DNA of 16,223 bases. It comes from an uncultured Bacilli bacterium (GTDB lineage: Bacteria > Bacillota_I > Bacilli_A > RF39 > UBA660). Shown here in pieces: positions 1-8,891 of this stretch; position 1 is the stretch's first letter; the number at the start of each line of letters is the position of its first letter. The position numbers and the translations under genes were made by a program. Under the pieces are notes generated by a model. It did not search any database. It was not told where the DNA came from and was given only the letters and a program-made list of their open reading frames with translations. The stretch spans positions 1 through 16,223 of the forward strand of contig CALVPL010000130.1 in assembly GCA_944351315.1 (NCBI GenBank), read 5' to 3'.

Positions 1-160
1 ACTTACGGGTTACTGGGCAAGCAATGGCCGAAGCAATACAACTTATCAAGAGCGTATGGAAATGGAACTTTTTTATGTAGAACATTGTTGTATAAGATTT
101 GATTTAAAAATTATTTGGAATACAATTGTTACAGTTATCAAAAGAGATGGAGCAAAATAA
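1..160 (+). CDS. Priming sugar-1-phosphate transferase, C-terminal fragment
   Basis: The reading frame is open from base 2 to the TAA at 158-160 and gives about 52 residues; the gene begins outside the window. The fragment carries the family's C-terminal signature: LTGYWASNGRSNTTYQERM, then a YVEH segment, an amphipathic stretch and the ending VIKRDGAK. This is the tail of the bacterial sugar transferase family (WcaJ/RfbP/EpsL type). These membrane proteins move a sugar-1-phosphate from a nucleotide sugar to undecaprenyl phosphate, the first step of repeat-unit assembly. Its position just before polymerase, glycosyltransferase and flippase genes fits that role. The sugar specificity cannot be read from this fragment. 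Confidence 0.88.
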   Translation, partial: LTGYWASNGRSNTTYQERMEMELFYVEHCCIRFDLKIIWNTIVTVIKRDGAK

Positions 161-214
161 CGAAAAAGGGAAATTTTCTTATTTTGCTTATTTTTTTAGT
201 TAGGAGAATGCTTG

Positions 215-2347
215 ATGACTATAGATATTATATGTCCTTTATATAATGCAGAAAATTATATTTTGAATTTAAATGAATCTTTAAAAAAGCAAAAAAAGGT
301 AGATATCAAAAATATAATTTATGTTTTGACAGAAAGTAAAGATCGAACAGAAGAAATTTTAAAAGAAAACAAGATCAAATATAAAAAAATTCTCAAAAAT
401 GAATTTTCACATAGTTTAACCAGAGAAAAAGAAGCTTTAAAAAGCAAGGCTGACATTGTCTGTTTTATTACCCAAGATGTAGTAATTGAAAGTGATTTAT
501 GGCTCCATCATTTAGTTAAAAATATTGTAAACGAAAAGTGTGAAGCTGCATTTTCAAGACAAATTTCTAAATACAACAATATTGAAAAATATACAAGAGA
601 AAAAAATTATCCCGATAAATCTCGAATTGTTTCTAAAAAAGATATTGAAAAACTAGGCTTAAATACTTTCTTTTTTAGCGATGCTTCAAGTGCTATAAAG
701 ACATCTGTTTTTCAAGAACTAAAAGGATATGATGGAAAAAATCTACCAATTAATGAAGATATGTATTTTGCTTATAAACTAATCATGAACGATTATAAAA
801 TCTCTTATGAAGCAGATTCGATTGTTTATCATTCACATAATTTTTCATTAAAAGAACTATATGATCGTTATAAATTGACTGGCAAGTTTTTTAAAGAAAA
901 CGATTATTTAGATCAATATGGAACAAATAAAGCTGGAGGCGGACTTGCAAAATATGTTTTAAAAAGATCCTTAAAAGAAGGCAATATAAAGGCACTTATA
1001 CGGTTTCCATTTGATATGGGAGCAAGATTTATTGGCATGAAGGGTGGGGCGATGAAAGCTCTTTTGATCCAGTTGTTATGTTTAATTCTCATTTTTTTTC
1101 CAAAAATTGATGTAATAAAAATCTCAGAAAGCGGTATCAGAATTGAAGATATTTTAACCTTAGTAGTATTGTTATTATTGCTACCTAACTTAAAAAATAT
1201 TTTAAAAAATGAAAAAATGCGAAAGATAACCGGTGTTTTTGGAATTTATATTCTCTTTTGCTTTCTATCAGCATTATTAGGATGGAATTATGGGTATGTA
1301 AATTTAATCACAAGTGCACTGTTTGTGTTTCGAAAAATAGAATATTTTGTATTTATTTATTTTGGATATCAATACTATAAAAATCGAAAAGAAAAGAGTA
1401 GAAATCTAGATAAATTTGTAAATATCATTACTGTTTTTCATCTGGGAATCTGTTTGTTGCAATTATTTGGAGTCATGGGATCCTTTAATGCTGGCGGGTA
1501 TTCGCCGACTTTACATCAGGGTAGAATAACATCAATTTTTAATGGCTCTTATGAATTTTCAGCCTTTATGTTAATAATCACAGCTTATTATATTTCGAAT
1601 CTAAGTTTTAAAGGTTTTAAAAACACCAATAAATTAAATATTGTAGGTTTGGTTATCGCTTCAATATTAATCTTTTTATCAAATTCGCGAATTTCTGTAG
1701 TGATCTTATTACTAGAGTGTTTACTTGGAATTATAAGAAAAATACATATTACATTTAATAAAAAAACAATTTTGCTTATAGGAGGATTTTTTGGGGCGAT
1801 CCTAATAGGATTTACCTTAATATGGAATTCAGGAATCTTAGAAAATACTCGTTTTGCTGAAATTAGTCTAAATGGATATATCGAATCCATGAAATGTGCA
1901 ATGGAAAATCGTGATTTTGATCGATATGTAAATACAGGTAATTGGTTTACAAGTGATATCTGTTATGATGTAGGTACAGATGCAAGTTTTAATTTGCGAT
2001 TTAATCATTGGGCACAGTTGTTAGATGGTTTCTTTAGACATCCTGTTTTTGGATTAGGACCTTCAATTACGACAGAAGCAGCCGATGGAAATTATATTCG
2101 AATTTTAGTAGAATCAGGACTAGTTGGTATGACATTGTGGATTCTTTTATTAATACAAATTTTTAAAAGTTTAATGAAAAAGGATTGGGTCAATTATTTT
2201 GCTAGAATTAGTTTTTACAGTATTTTAGTCGGGGCTATCTTTATTGATTTATTTGAGGCTTCACGAATAATGCCAGTTCTTTGGCTCATAGTTGGTTGGG
2301 TGATTTCGTATAATGAAAAAAATAAAAAATGTGATTATAGTAAATGA
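215..2347 (+). CDS. GT2 glycosyltransferase fused to Wzy-like O-antigen polymerase
   Basis: The protein has 710 residues in two parts. Roughly 1-285 is a GT-A family 2 glycosyltransferase of the rhamnosyltransferase-like type: MTIDIICPLYNAE at the start, the donor-site stretch FITQDVVIESDLW, then FFFSDASSAIK, NEDMYFAYK and the late YDRYKLTGKFFKEND segment. From about 285 to the end it is a many-pass membrane protein resembling O-antigen polymerases, with IRIEDILTLVVLLLL, SNSRISVVILLLE and the late loop HPVFGLGP...DGNYIRILVESGLVG. The His-Asn pair usual in WaaL ligases is absent there, so polymerase is the better guess. I chose ATG 215 because TAGGAG at 201-206 lies 8 bases upstream; an in-frame TTG at 212 is possible. 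The 3' end overlaps the next gene by 35 bases. The protein likely adds a sugar and polymerises the repeat unit at the membrane. Confidence 0.85.
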   Translation: MTIDIICPLYNAENYILNLNESLKKQKKVDIKNIIYVLTESKDRTEEILKENKIKYKKILKNEFSHSLTREKEALKSKADIVCFITQDVVIESDLWLHHLVKNIVNEKCEAAFSRQISKYNNIEKYTREKNYPDKSRIVSKKDIEKLGLNTFFFSDASSAIKTSVFQELKGYDGKNLPINEDMYFAYKLIMNDYKISYEADSIVYHSHNFSLKELYDRYKLTGKFFKENDYLDQYGTNKAGGGLAKYVLKRSLKEGNIKALIRFPFDMGARFIGMKGGAMKALLIQLLCLILIFFPKIDVIKISESGIRIEDILTLVVLLLLLPNLKNILKNEKMRKITGVFGIYILFCFLSALLGWNYGYVNLITSALFVFRKIEYFVFIYFGYQYYKNRKEKSRNLDKFVNIITVFHLGICLLQLFGVMGSFNAGGYSPTLHQGRITSIFNGSYEFSAFMLIITAYYISNLSFKGFKNTNKLNIVGLVIASILIFLSNSRISVVILLLECLLGIIRKIHITFNKKTILLIGGFFGAILIGFTLIWNSGILENTRFAEISLNGYIESMKCAMENRDFDRYVNTGNWFTSDICYDVGTDASFNLRFNHWAQLLDGFFRHPVFGLGPSITTEAADGNYIRILVESGLVGMTLWILLLIQIFKSLMKKDWVNYFARISFYSILVGAIFIDLFEASRIMPVLWLIVGWVISYNEKNKKCDYSK

Positions 2348-3497
2348 TTTTGATTATGTTCAAGGAGGAGCAAGTAAAGTAGCAATTCAAACTGCCGAGA
2401 TGCTTGCACAGGAAAATATGAATGTAATATTTTTTTCGGGAACTTCTACAAATACAATTCAAAACAAAAATATCAAATTGTACAGTACAAATCAAAAAGA
2501 AGCCTTAAAAGAAAAGAATAAATTTAAAGGATTTATCAATGGGATATATAATTTAAAAGCCAAAAAAGAATTGAAAAAAATTCTTAATCAATATTCTAAA
2601 GAAGATACAATTATAAACGTTCATGGCTGGACTAAAGTGTTATCTTCAAGTATTTTCTCAATTGCATTCAAAAAGAATTTTAAAGTATATCTTACATTAC
2701 ATGACTATTTTTCAATTTGTCCAAACGGTGGTTTCTTTGATTATAAAAAAAATAAAATATGTCAACTAAAACCAGGTTCAGTTAAATGTATAGCTAGAAA
2801 CTGTGATTCGAGAAATAGATGCTTTAAAATATATAGGCTCATCCGACTATTTGTCCAAAATAAAATAGTTGGTTTACCTAAGAAAATAAAATACGCGATT
2901 GGAATATCTAATGTCAGTGTAAATAAAATCAAGCAATATTTACCAAGCACAAATATAAAGATCATTTATAATCCTTTAGATTTAGAAGAAGTCGAAAAAA
3001 TAGAACCATCGAAAAACTTCTATTACACTTATATTGGACGAGTTTCCCAAGAAAAAGGATTACGTGAGTTCTGTGAAACGATGAAAGATTATAAAAATGT
3101 ATTAATAATAGGCGATGGTCCTTTAAAAAAAGAATTAGAAGATAAATATTCAAACATGGAATTTGTCGGCTGGAAAAATAGTAAAGAAATTGCTGAATAT
3201 TTGCAAAAAACTAGAATTTTAATATTACCATCCCTTTGGTATGAAGGAGCTCCTTTAGTTCCTTTAGAAGCTATGAATTATGGAATACCTTGTATTATTT
3301 CTGATAAGTGTTCGGCTGTAGAATACATTAAAGATAACGGAGAAATTTATAATCCAAACGAATCAACTTCATTAATTGAAGCTACCAATAAAGTAGAAAA
3401 AAATATATCAAAATATGGAAATAATGCTAAAAAATACGTAGAGCTCCGTAAAAAAAATAATTATTGCAAACAATTAATGGAATTTTTTAATGAATAA
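2313..3497 (+). CDS. GT4-family glycosyltransferase
   Basis: This 394-residue GT-B fold enzyme starts with a nucleotide-fold strand and the loop GGASKVA (18-24). Its C-terminal half has the donor-site EX7E motif, E311 and E319 in WYEGAPLVPLE, as in GT4 retaining glycosyltransferases. After LHDYFSICPNGG there is a cluster of cysteines (SICP, KICQ, KCIARNC, NRC) seen in a subgroup of capsule GT4 enzymes and possibly binding a metal. It probably transfers one sugar of the repeat unit from a nucleotide sugar to the lipid-linked acceptor on the cytosolic face. The ATG lies 35 bases inside the previous gene with no clear Shine-Dalgarno, which suggests translational coupling. An alternative in-frame GTG at 2331 would cut into the first beta strand. 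Donor and acceptor are unknown. Confidence 0.88.
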   Translation: MKKIKNVIIVNDFDYVQGGASKVAIQTAEMLAQENMNVIFFSGTSTNTIQNKNIKLYSTNQKEALKEKNKFKGFINGIYNLKAKKELKKILNQYSKEDTIINVHGWTKVLSSSIFSIAFKKNFKVYLTLHDYFSICPNGGFFDYKKNKICQLKPGSVKCIARNCDSRNRCFKIYRLIRLFVQNKIVGLPKKIKYAIGISNVSVNKIKQYLPSTNIKIIYNPLDLEEVEKIEPSKNFYYTYIGRVSQEKGLREFCETMKDYKNVLIIGDGPLKKELEDKYSNMEFVGWKNSKEIAEYLQKTRILILPSLWYEGAPLVPLEAMNYGIPCIISDKCSAVEYIKDNGEIYNPNESTSLIEATNKVEKNISKYGNNAKKYVELRKKNNYCKQLMEFFNE

Positions 3498-3508
3498 GGT
3501 GAAAAATT

Positions 3509-4576
3509 ATGTTAAAAATAGTTGAAATTGTTTCCGGAATCAATTTTGGTGGTGTGGAAACTTTACTACTAAATTATTTTAAAAAAATGAATTTAAACAA
3601 TTTTTCGATTTCAATTATTACTCATGATCAACCTAATCCTCAAAATGTCAAGCAGTTTGAGAAATTAGGAATAAAAGTATATAAAGTTACTCCAAAAAGA
3701 ATCAATCCTCTAAAAAATTATTGTGAACTAAAGAAGATTATTCAAAAAATAGAGCCGGATATTGTACACTGTCATATGTCTTTGTCTAATTATCTTCCTC
3801 TGTTTGTAGCCAAAAAATGTAGAGTAAAAAAAAGAATTAGTCATGTTCATGAATTAGCGAAATCTAAAAATCTTGTTCAAAAATTTTTTTCTAAAATAAT
3901 TATTAAAAACGCAAATATCTTAATGGCTTGCTCTACAGATGCTGCAAAATATGCCTATGATACTGTAGAAAACGTGATAATTTTACCTAATGCAATTGAG
4001 GTTTCAGAATTTACTTTTAATGAAAAAAAACGAGAAAAAATTAGAAATCAATTAAAAATAAATGAAGATGAATTTGTAATCGGAACAGTAGGAAGATTAG
4101 TAGAAGTAAAAAATCAAAAACGATTAATTGAGCTTTTTGCTGAATGCTATGATAAAAAGAAAAACATAAAACTTCTCATAGTAGGAGATGGGATATTAAA
4201 AAATGAACTAGTAGCTTATGCCAAAACAAAAAAAGTTCAAGACAACATTTATTTTATCGGAAATACAACTAAAGTGAATTTATACTACAATGCAATGGAT
4301 GTTTTTGTTATGACATCATATTTTGAAGGATTAGGGATGGCTTTAGTTGAAGCCCAAGCTAATGGTCTATCGTGCGTGGTGTCAACTGGACTTCCAGATG
4401 AAAGTATTTTGAATGAAAATGTCGTAAAATTAAATTTAGAAGACTCAAATGAAATATGGCAAAACAAAATTTTAAAAAATACGAAGAGAGTGAATAATGC
4501 AAAAGTTTTAAATTCAAAATTCAATTTAGAAAATTCTCTTACTATTTTAGAAAAAATATATAGAAAGAGTGAGTAA
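3509..4576 (+). CDS. GT4-family glycosyltransferase (EpsF/CapM-like)
   Basis: This 355-residue enzyme begins MLKIVEIVSGINFGGVETLL, the acceptor-side GG(V/A)E motif typical of EpsF-like exopolysaccharide glycosyltransferases. It continues with DIVHCHMSLSNYLP and ISHVHE, then the C-terminal domain starts near FVIGTVGRLVEVKNQKRLIE. The EX7E pair is E273/E281 in SYFEGLGMALVE. It is expected to add one sugar to the growing lipid-linked repeat unit in the cytosol. Translation starts at an ATG 11 bases after the previous stop, with AAGGTG upstream. It ends just before the next gene, so the genes are clearly co-transcribed. The sugar used is not predictable from sequence alone. Confidence 0.9.
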   Translation: MLKIVEIVSGINFGGVETLLLNYFKKMNLNNFSISIITHDQPNPQNVKQFEKLGIKVYKVTPKRINPLKNYCELKKIIQKIEPDIVHCHMSLSNYLPLFVAKKCRVKKRISHVHELAKSKNLVQKFFSKIIIKNANILMACSTDAAKYAYDTVENVIILPNAIEVSEFTFNEKKREKIRNQLKINEDEFVIGTVGRLVEVKNQKRLIELFAECYDKKKNIKLLIVGDGILKNELVAYAKTKKVQDNIYFIGNTTKVNLYYNAMDVFVMTSYFEGLGMALVEAQANGLSCVVSTGLPDESILNENVVKLNLEDSNEIWQNKILKNTKRVNNAKVLNSKFNLENSLTILEKIYRKSE

Positions 4577-4580
4577 AAAT

Positions 4581-5672
4581 ATGAAAAGAGTATTAACCAT
4601 AACTTTTCATCGTGCCAATAATTATGGGGCAATGCTGCAAACTTATGCATTGCAAAAAGTATTAGAAAAGAAATATGAAACGGCGATTATAGATTATTAC
4701 TGCGATTATGTTTTTGAAAATTATGAATTACTTCAAAATCCCAAAAATTTTAAAGCATTTCTTATTTCATTTCTTAAATTACCTGTTTATTATTCTAGAT
4801 ATAAAAATTTTTCACAATTCCGTAAACAACTGAAATTTACAAAAAAATATAAAAATATTAACGAATTAAAAGAAGATCCGCCAACTGCTAATGCTTATGT
4901 AGTAGGTAGTGATCAGGTATGGAATCCTATTCTTACAAATGGTTTTGACGAAGCATACTTTTTAAATTTCGGGAATAAAAAAACAAAAAGAATTGCTTAT
5001 GCTGCAAGTTGTGGAAAATCAGAATTTATTTTAGAAAATAAAACAGAATTCAAAAAAAATATTCATGATTTTTCAGCTATTTCAGTTCGTGAAAAAAATA
5101 TTGAACAACTAATTCAAGAATTGTTTGATAAAAAAGTTTTAAATGTCCTTGATCCAAGCTTGCTATTAACAAAAGAAGATTGGCTTAAGTTAAAAACTTC
5201 TCAAAAAATAATTAAGGAAAAATTTATATTTGCCTATTCAGTAGGTAATGCCAGTGATTTATATTATGATGTAGTAAACGAATTAGCAAGAAAAACGGGA
5301 TATTTAATTGTTTTTTTCGATCGCACAGATAAAGAAAAGAAATTTCATTTTAAAAAGAAATCTTGTTATTCTTGTGGACCTGTTCAATTTATTAATTTAC
5401 TACTTGATTCCGAGTTTGTAATTACAACTAGTTTTCATGGTCTAGCTTTGTCATCTGTATTAAATAAAAAATTTTTCATTACATTAAGTACATATCCAGA
5501 CAGATTATTAACTCTAATGAATAATTTGGGTTTGCAAAATCGCATAATTAATGATATTAATAGATTAAGTGATCTTTTTAAAGAAGAAATTGATTGGACT
5601 CAAGTAAATGAAAAATTGGAAACTGCACGAAAGGATTCATTAAAATGGTTATATGATAGTATCGAAAAATGA
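4581..5672 (+). CDS. Polysaccharide pyruvyl transferase family protein
   Basis: This 363-residue protein has the hallmarks of the CsaB/WcaK-type pyruvyl transferase family (PF04230): TFHRANNYGAMLQTYALQ near the N-terminus, YVVGSDQVWNP in the middle and the late SFHGLALSSVL motif. Characterised members move enolpyruvyl from phosphoenolpyruvate onto a sugar to make an acidic ketal. Many capsule-cluster homologues are untested, so the substrate here is inferred. I chose ATG 4581 because GAGTGAG lies about 8 bases upstream. The frame also opens at GTG 4569, which overlaps the end of the previous gene. The stop is TGA at 5670-5672, direct evidence that TGA terminates in this organism. It probably gives the polymer a negative charge. 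Confidence 0.87.
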   Translation: MKRVLTITFHRANNYGAMLQTYALQKVLEKKYETAIIDYYCDYVFENYELLQNPKNFKAFLISFLKLPVYYSRYKNFSQFRKQLKFTKKYKNINELKEDPPTANAYVVGSDQVWNPILTNGFDEAYFLNFGNKKTKRIAYAASCGKSEFILENKTEFKKNIHDFSAISVREKNIEQLIQELFDKKVLNVLDPSLLLTKEDWLKLKTSQKIIKEKFIFAYSVGNASDLYYDVVNELARKTGYLIVFFDRTDKEKKFHFKKKSCYSCGPVQFINLLLDSEFVITTSFHGLALSSVLNKKFFITLSTYPDRLLTLMNNLGLQNRIINDINRLSDLFKEEIDWTQVNEKLETARKDSLKWLYDSIEK

Positions 5673-5692
5673 ATCATATAAGGAGTTTAAAA

Positions 5693-7120
5693 ATGAATAG
5701 AGGAGAAAAACTATTAAAAAATACAATTATTATTTCAATTGGTAAGATATGTACATCTTTTATTACTTTTTTGTTATTACCAATATATACAGGAATTTTA
5801 TCTACTGAAGAGTATGGAATTGTAGATTTAGTTAACACTTTAATTTACTTATTAGTGCCATTAGTAACTCTACAATTAGAGCAAGCTGTTTTTAGAAATT
5901 TAATTGAATCGAGAAACAATTTTGAAAAACAATCTGAAATCATTTCTACGGGAATGATTCAATTGACTTTTCAAGTCTTTTCCGTGTTACTTCTGTGCTT
6001 CGTTTTGTATCCTTTAATTCAAAATGACTATAAAACCTTTTTAATAATCAATTTAGTTGCCTATATTTATGTTTCGTTTTTCTTACAAATTGCTCGTGGC
6101 CTAGGAGAAACTAAGAAATATGCCTTAGGAAGTTTTATAAGTGCTATTTTAATTATTATTTTTAACATTCTATTTTTAATTGTTTTTAAACTAGGAGCAT
6201 ATGGAATGCTTTTAGGCAATTTTATGGGATATTTACTTACATCTTTTTACTTATTCTTTTCATTAAAATTATATAAATATTTAAAGTTAACGAGATATAA
6301 AAAAGTTTTATTACGTACTTTATTAAAATATTCTATTCCATTGGTGCCAAATTCTTTATCTTGGTGGATATTTAATGCATCCGATAGATTAATTGTTTCA
6401 TCTGTATTAAATATTTCTCAAAACGGAATTTTATCGGCCAGTTTAAAATTTTCAACTATAATAACAACATTGTATAATATTTTTGATACCAGTTGGATTG
6501 AATCGATTTCTATAAACATAGAAGAAAAGGATGTAGATGTCTTTTTTAATAACACATTTAATATGATATTTAATTTATTTGCCTCGATATGCTTAGTTTT
6601 AACCTCATTCATGCCAATAATATTCCCAACAATGATCAATCATAATTACAGCTCAGGATATGGATTAGTTCCCATTTCTATAATTGCTGCTTTATTTAAT
6701 GTAATTCAAGGTATGGTTGCTGTTATTTATGCAGCTAAAAAAGACACAAAATTTATAGCAAAAACCTCGATGGCTGCAGCTTTAATTAATATTCTTGTTC
6801 ATCTAGCACTGATTCGCTTTATAGGATTATATGCAGCAGTAATTTCAACTGTTGTTGCATTTGTTGTCTTAGCTATTTATCGATTGTATGGAGTAAATAA
6901 ACGATACTTTAAAGTAAGTTTTGATAAAAAAATGCTTATGAGAGTATTAGGAATATTTACATTCGTTTTGATTATATATTACGTGAATAACATTTATTTA
7001 AATGTGATTTCGATGATCGTTTCTATTATTTATGCAATTTGTTCAAATAAAAATGCAATGAAATATTTATATACGATTTTAACTAAAAAATTTTTTAATA
7101 AACAAAAAAGGAGTTGTTAA
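5693..7120 (+). CDS. Wzx-type oligosaccharide flippase (MOP superfamily)
   Basis: This 475-residue, very hydrophobic protein has 12 or more predicted membrane spans and the N-terminus typical of polysaccharide flippases, RGEKLLKNTIIISIGKIC, followed by LLLPIYTGILSTEEYGIVDL. Wzx proteins flip undecaprenyl-diphosphate-linked repeat units from the cytosolic to the outer face of the membrane, where Wzy joins them. I chose ATG 5693 because AGGAG at 5681-5685 is 7 bases upstream. An ATG at 5669 overlaps the preceding TGA and would add eight residues without a ribosome site. Together with the polymerase domain encoded upstream, it marks the cluster as Wzx/Wzy-dependent rather than ABC-transporter dependent. 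Confidence 0.92.
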   Translation: MNRGEKLLKNTIIISIGKICTSFITFLLLPIYTGILSTEEYGIVDLVNTLIYLLVPLVTLQLEQAVFRNLIESRNNFEKQSEIISTGMIQLTFQVFSVLLLCFVLYPLIQNDYKTFLIINLVAYIYVSFFLQIARGLGETKKYALGSFISAILIIIFNILFLIVFKLGAYGMLLGNFMGYLLTSFYLFFSLKLYKYLKLTRYKKVLLRTLLKYSIPLVPNSLSWWIFNASDRLIVSSVLNISQNGILSASLKFSTIITTLYNIFDTSWIESISINIEEKDVDVFFNNTFNMIFNLFASICLVLTSFMPIIFPTMINHNYSSGYGLVPISIIAALFNVIQGMVAVIYAAKKDTKFIAKTSMAAALINILVHLALIRFIGLYAAVISTVVAFVVLAIYRLYGVNKRYFKVSFDKKMLMRVLGIFTFVLIIYYVNNIYLNVISMIVSIIYAICSNKNAMKYLYTILTKKFFNKQKRSC

Positions 7121-7121
7121 T

Positions 7122-8873
7122 ATGAAAATGAAAATTACTACAGATCGAGGTATGCAAATCTTATTGAGCATATTAAAACATAATAATATAAAAAAAGTAA
7201 TCGCAAGTCCAGGCACAACTAATATTGCATTTGTTGTAAGTGTACAAAGTGATCCTTTTTTCGAAGTATATTCATGTGTTGATGAACGTTCTGCTTGCTA
7301 TATGGCTTGTGGACTAGCTATAGAAAATAATGAACCGGTTGTATTAACTTGTACAGGAGCTACTGCATCTAGAAATTATCTTTCGGGTTTAACAGAAGCT
7401 TTTTACAGAAAAATTCCCATTTTGGCAGTAACATGTACCCAACATTTTGGAAATATTGGAAATAATATTCCTCAAGCGATAGATCGAACTAAAGTACCAA
7501 ATGATGTGGTAAACTTAAGTGTACAGATTCCAGTTATTAATTCAAAGGAAGATGAATATGGCTGCAATTTTCTAATAAATAAAGCTGTATTAGAATTAAA
7601 ACACAATGGTGGAGGACCTGTACATATTAATATAACAACGAACTCTGAAAGCTATTCGAATTTTGGAGATACACAACTACCAGCTACAAGATATATAGAT
7701 AGAATTGAATACCATGATCAAATACCTAAATTAGAAGAAAAGAAAGTTGGTATTTTTGTAGGAGCTCACAAGTTGTGGAGCGAAGAACTTACAAAAGAAG
7801 TAGAAAAATTTTGTGAAAATTTTAATGCTGTTGTATTAGGGGATCATACCAGTAATTATTTTGGAAAATATGGAATTTTAGCAAATATTATTTGTGATCA
7901 AGAACTATATAGAAGCGAATTAAATAATTTTGATGTCTTAATATACATTGGAGATGTTTCCGGAGCTTATTTGAACCTTAATTCTAAAGAAACATGGAGA
8001 GTAAATCCGGATGGAATGTTAAGAGATCCTTTTAAAAATTTAAGATATGTATTTCAGATGCAAGAAATAGACTTTTTTAAAAAATACAATAGTATTTCTT
8101 CTCAAACAAAAAATGTGGCTTTATATAACGCATGGCAAAAAGAAACGAATGAACTAGAAAATCTTGCTCAAAAATGTGAATTGCCTCTATCAAATTTGTG
8201 GATAGCAAGAAACATTATGGAAAAAATTCCAAATCAAAGTGTAGTTCATTTAGGAATATTAAATTCTTTAAGATCTTGGAATTATTTCTTTAATGAAAAG
8301 AAGCTCGTTAGTTACTCCAATACAGGTGGATTTGGAATAGATGGAGCAATGTCTACTCTTATCGGGGCTAGTTTAGCAAATCCAGATAAAATCTATTATG
8401 GCATTCTTGGCGATCTAGCTTTTTTCTATGACATGAATTCTTTAGGTAATCGATCTATTAAGAATAATATAAGGTTGATTTTGATTAACAATGGGTGTGG
8501 TACAGAATTCCACAATTATAGTCATCCGGCATCGAAATTAGGATCTATGGCTGGTGAATTTATTGCAGCTGACGGACATTTTGGCAATAAGTCTTTAAGT
8601 TTGGTTAAAGATTATGCAAAAAATTTAGGGTTTGAATATTTAAAAGCTTCCAACAAAGAAGAGTTTTTAAGTCAAATTGATTATTTTACTTCAGAGAAAA
8701 AATGTTCCAAATCAATAATTTTTGAAGTTTTTACAAATTCGGAGGATGAAAGTACAGCATTGCATACAATCCGAACATTAAAAAAACAAAAAGATTTAGT
8801 TTTAAAAAGTAAAATTAAAGAAAAATTACCAGCTGGAGTGATTCAAAAAGTAAAAAAAGTTATAAAAAAATAA
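7122..8873 (+). CDS. MenD-like thiamine-diphosphate-dependent enzyme
   Basis: This 583-residue protein has the three-domain layout of ThDP decarboxylase/carboligase enzymes. The N-terminal domain has VIASPGTTNIAF (27-38) and the cofactor-activating glutamate E55 in VDERSACYMACGLA. The C-terminal domain has the ThDP/Mg motif from GDL at 430-432 to NN at 456-457. DERSA, the NYLSGLTEAFYRKIPIL stretch and GDLAFFYDMNSL resemble MenD more than acetolactate synthase. The arginine of MenD's SPGSR substrate motif is replaced by threonine (SPGTT), and no menaquinone genes are nearby, so isochorismate is unlikely to be its substrate. AAAGGAG is 8 bases upstream. With the SDR next door it probably builds a modified sugar or acyl group for the polymer, perhaps by carboligation onto a keto-sugar as YerE does. 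The reaction is not known. Confidence 0.8.
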   Translation: MKMKITTDRGMQILLSILKHNNIKKVIASPGTTNIAFVVSVQSDPFFEVYSCVDERSACYMACGLAIENNEPVVLTCTGATASRNYLSGLTEAFYRKIPILAVTCTQHFGNIGNNIPQAIDRTKVPNDVVNLSVQIPVINSKEDEYGCNFLINKAVLELKHNGGGPVHINITTNSESYSNFGDTQLPATRYIDRIEYHDQIPKLEEKKVGIFVGAHKLWSEELTKEVEKFCENFNAVVLGDHTSNYFGKYGILANIICDQELYRSELNNFDVLIYIGDVSGAYLNLNSKETWRVNPDGMLRDPFKNLRYVFQMQEIDFFKKYNSISSQTKNVALYNAWQKETNELENLAQKCELPLSNLWIARNIMEKIPNQSVVHLGILNSLRSWNYFFNEKKLVSYSNTGGFGIDGAMSTLIGASLANPDKIYYGILGDLAFFYDMNSLGNRSIKNNIRLILINNGCGTEFHNYSHPASKLGSMAGEFIAADGHFGNKSLSLVKDYAKNLGFEYLKASNKEEFLSQIDYFTSEKKCSKSIIFEVFTNSEDESTALHTIRTLKKQKDLVLKSKIKEKLPAGVIQKVKKVIKK

Positions 8874-8891
8874 ATGTGAGGAGATGAAATT

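Noticed and set aside
161..214. Possible hairpin in the gap before the GT2-polymerase gene
   Set aside because: It is only short A/T complementarity without a GC stem; the genes are most simply one operon.
7122..8873. Acetolactate synthase (IlvB) assignment
   Set aside because: The DERSA, NYL...EA and GDLAFFYDMN motifs resemble MenD-type enzymes, and no small subunit or branched-chain amino acid genes are nearby.
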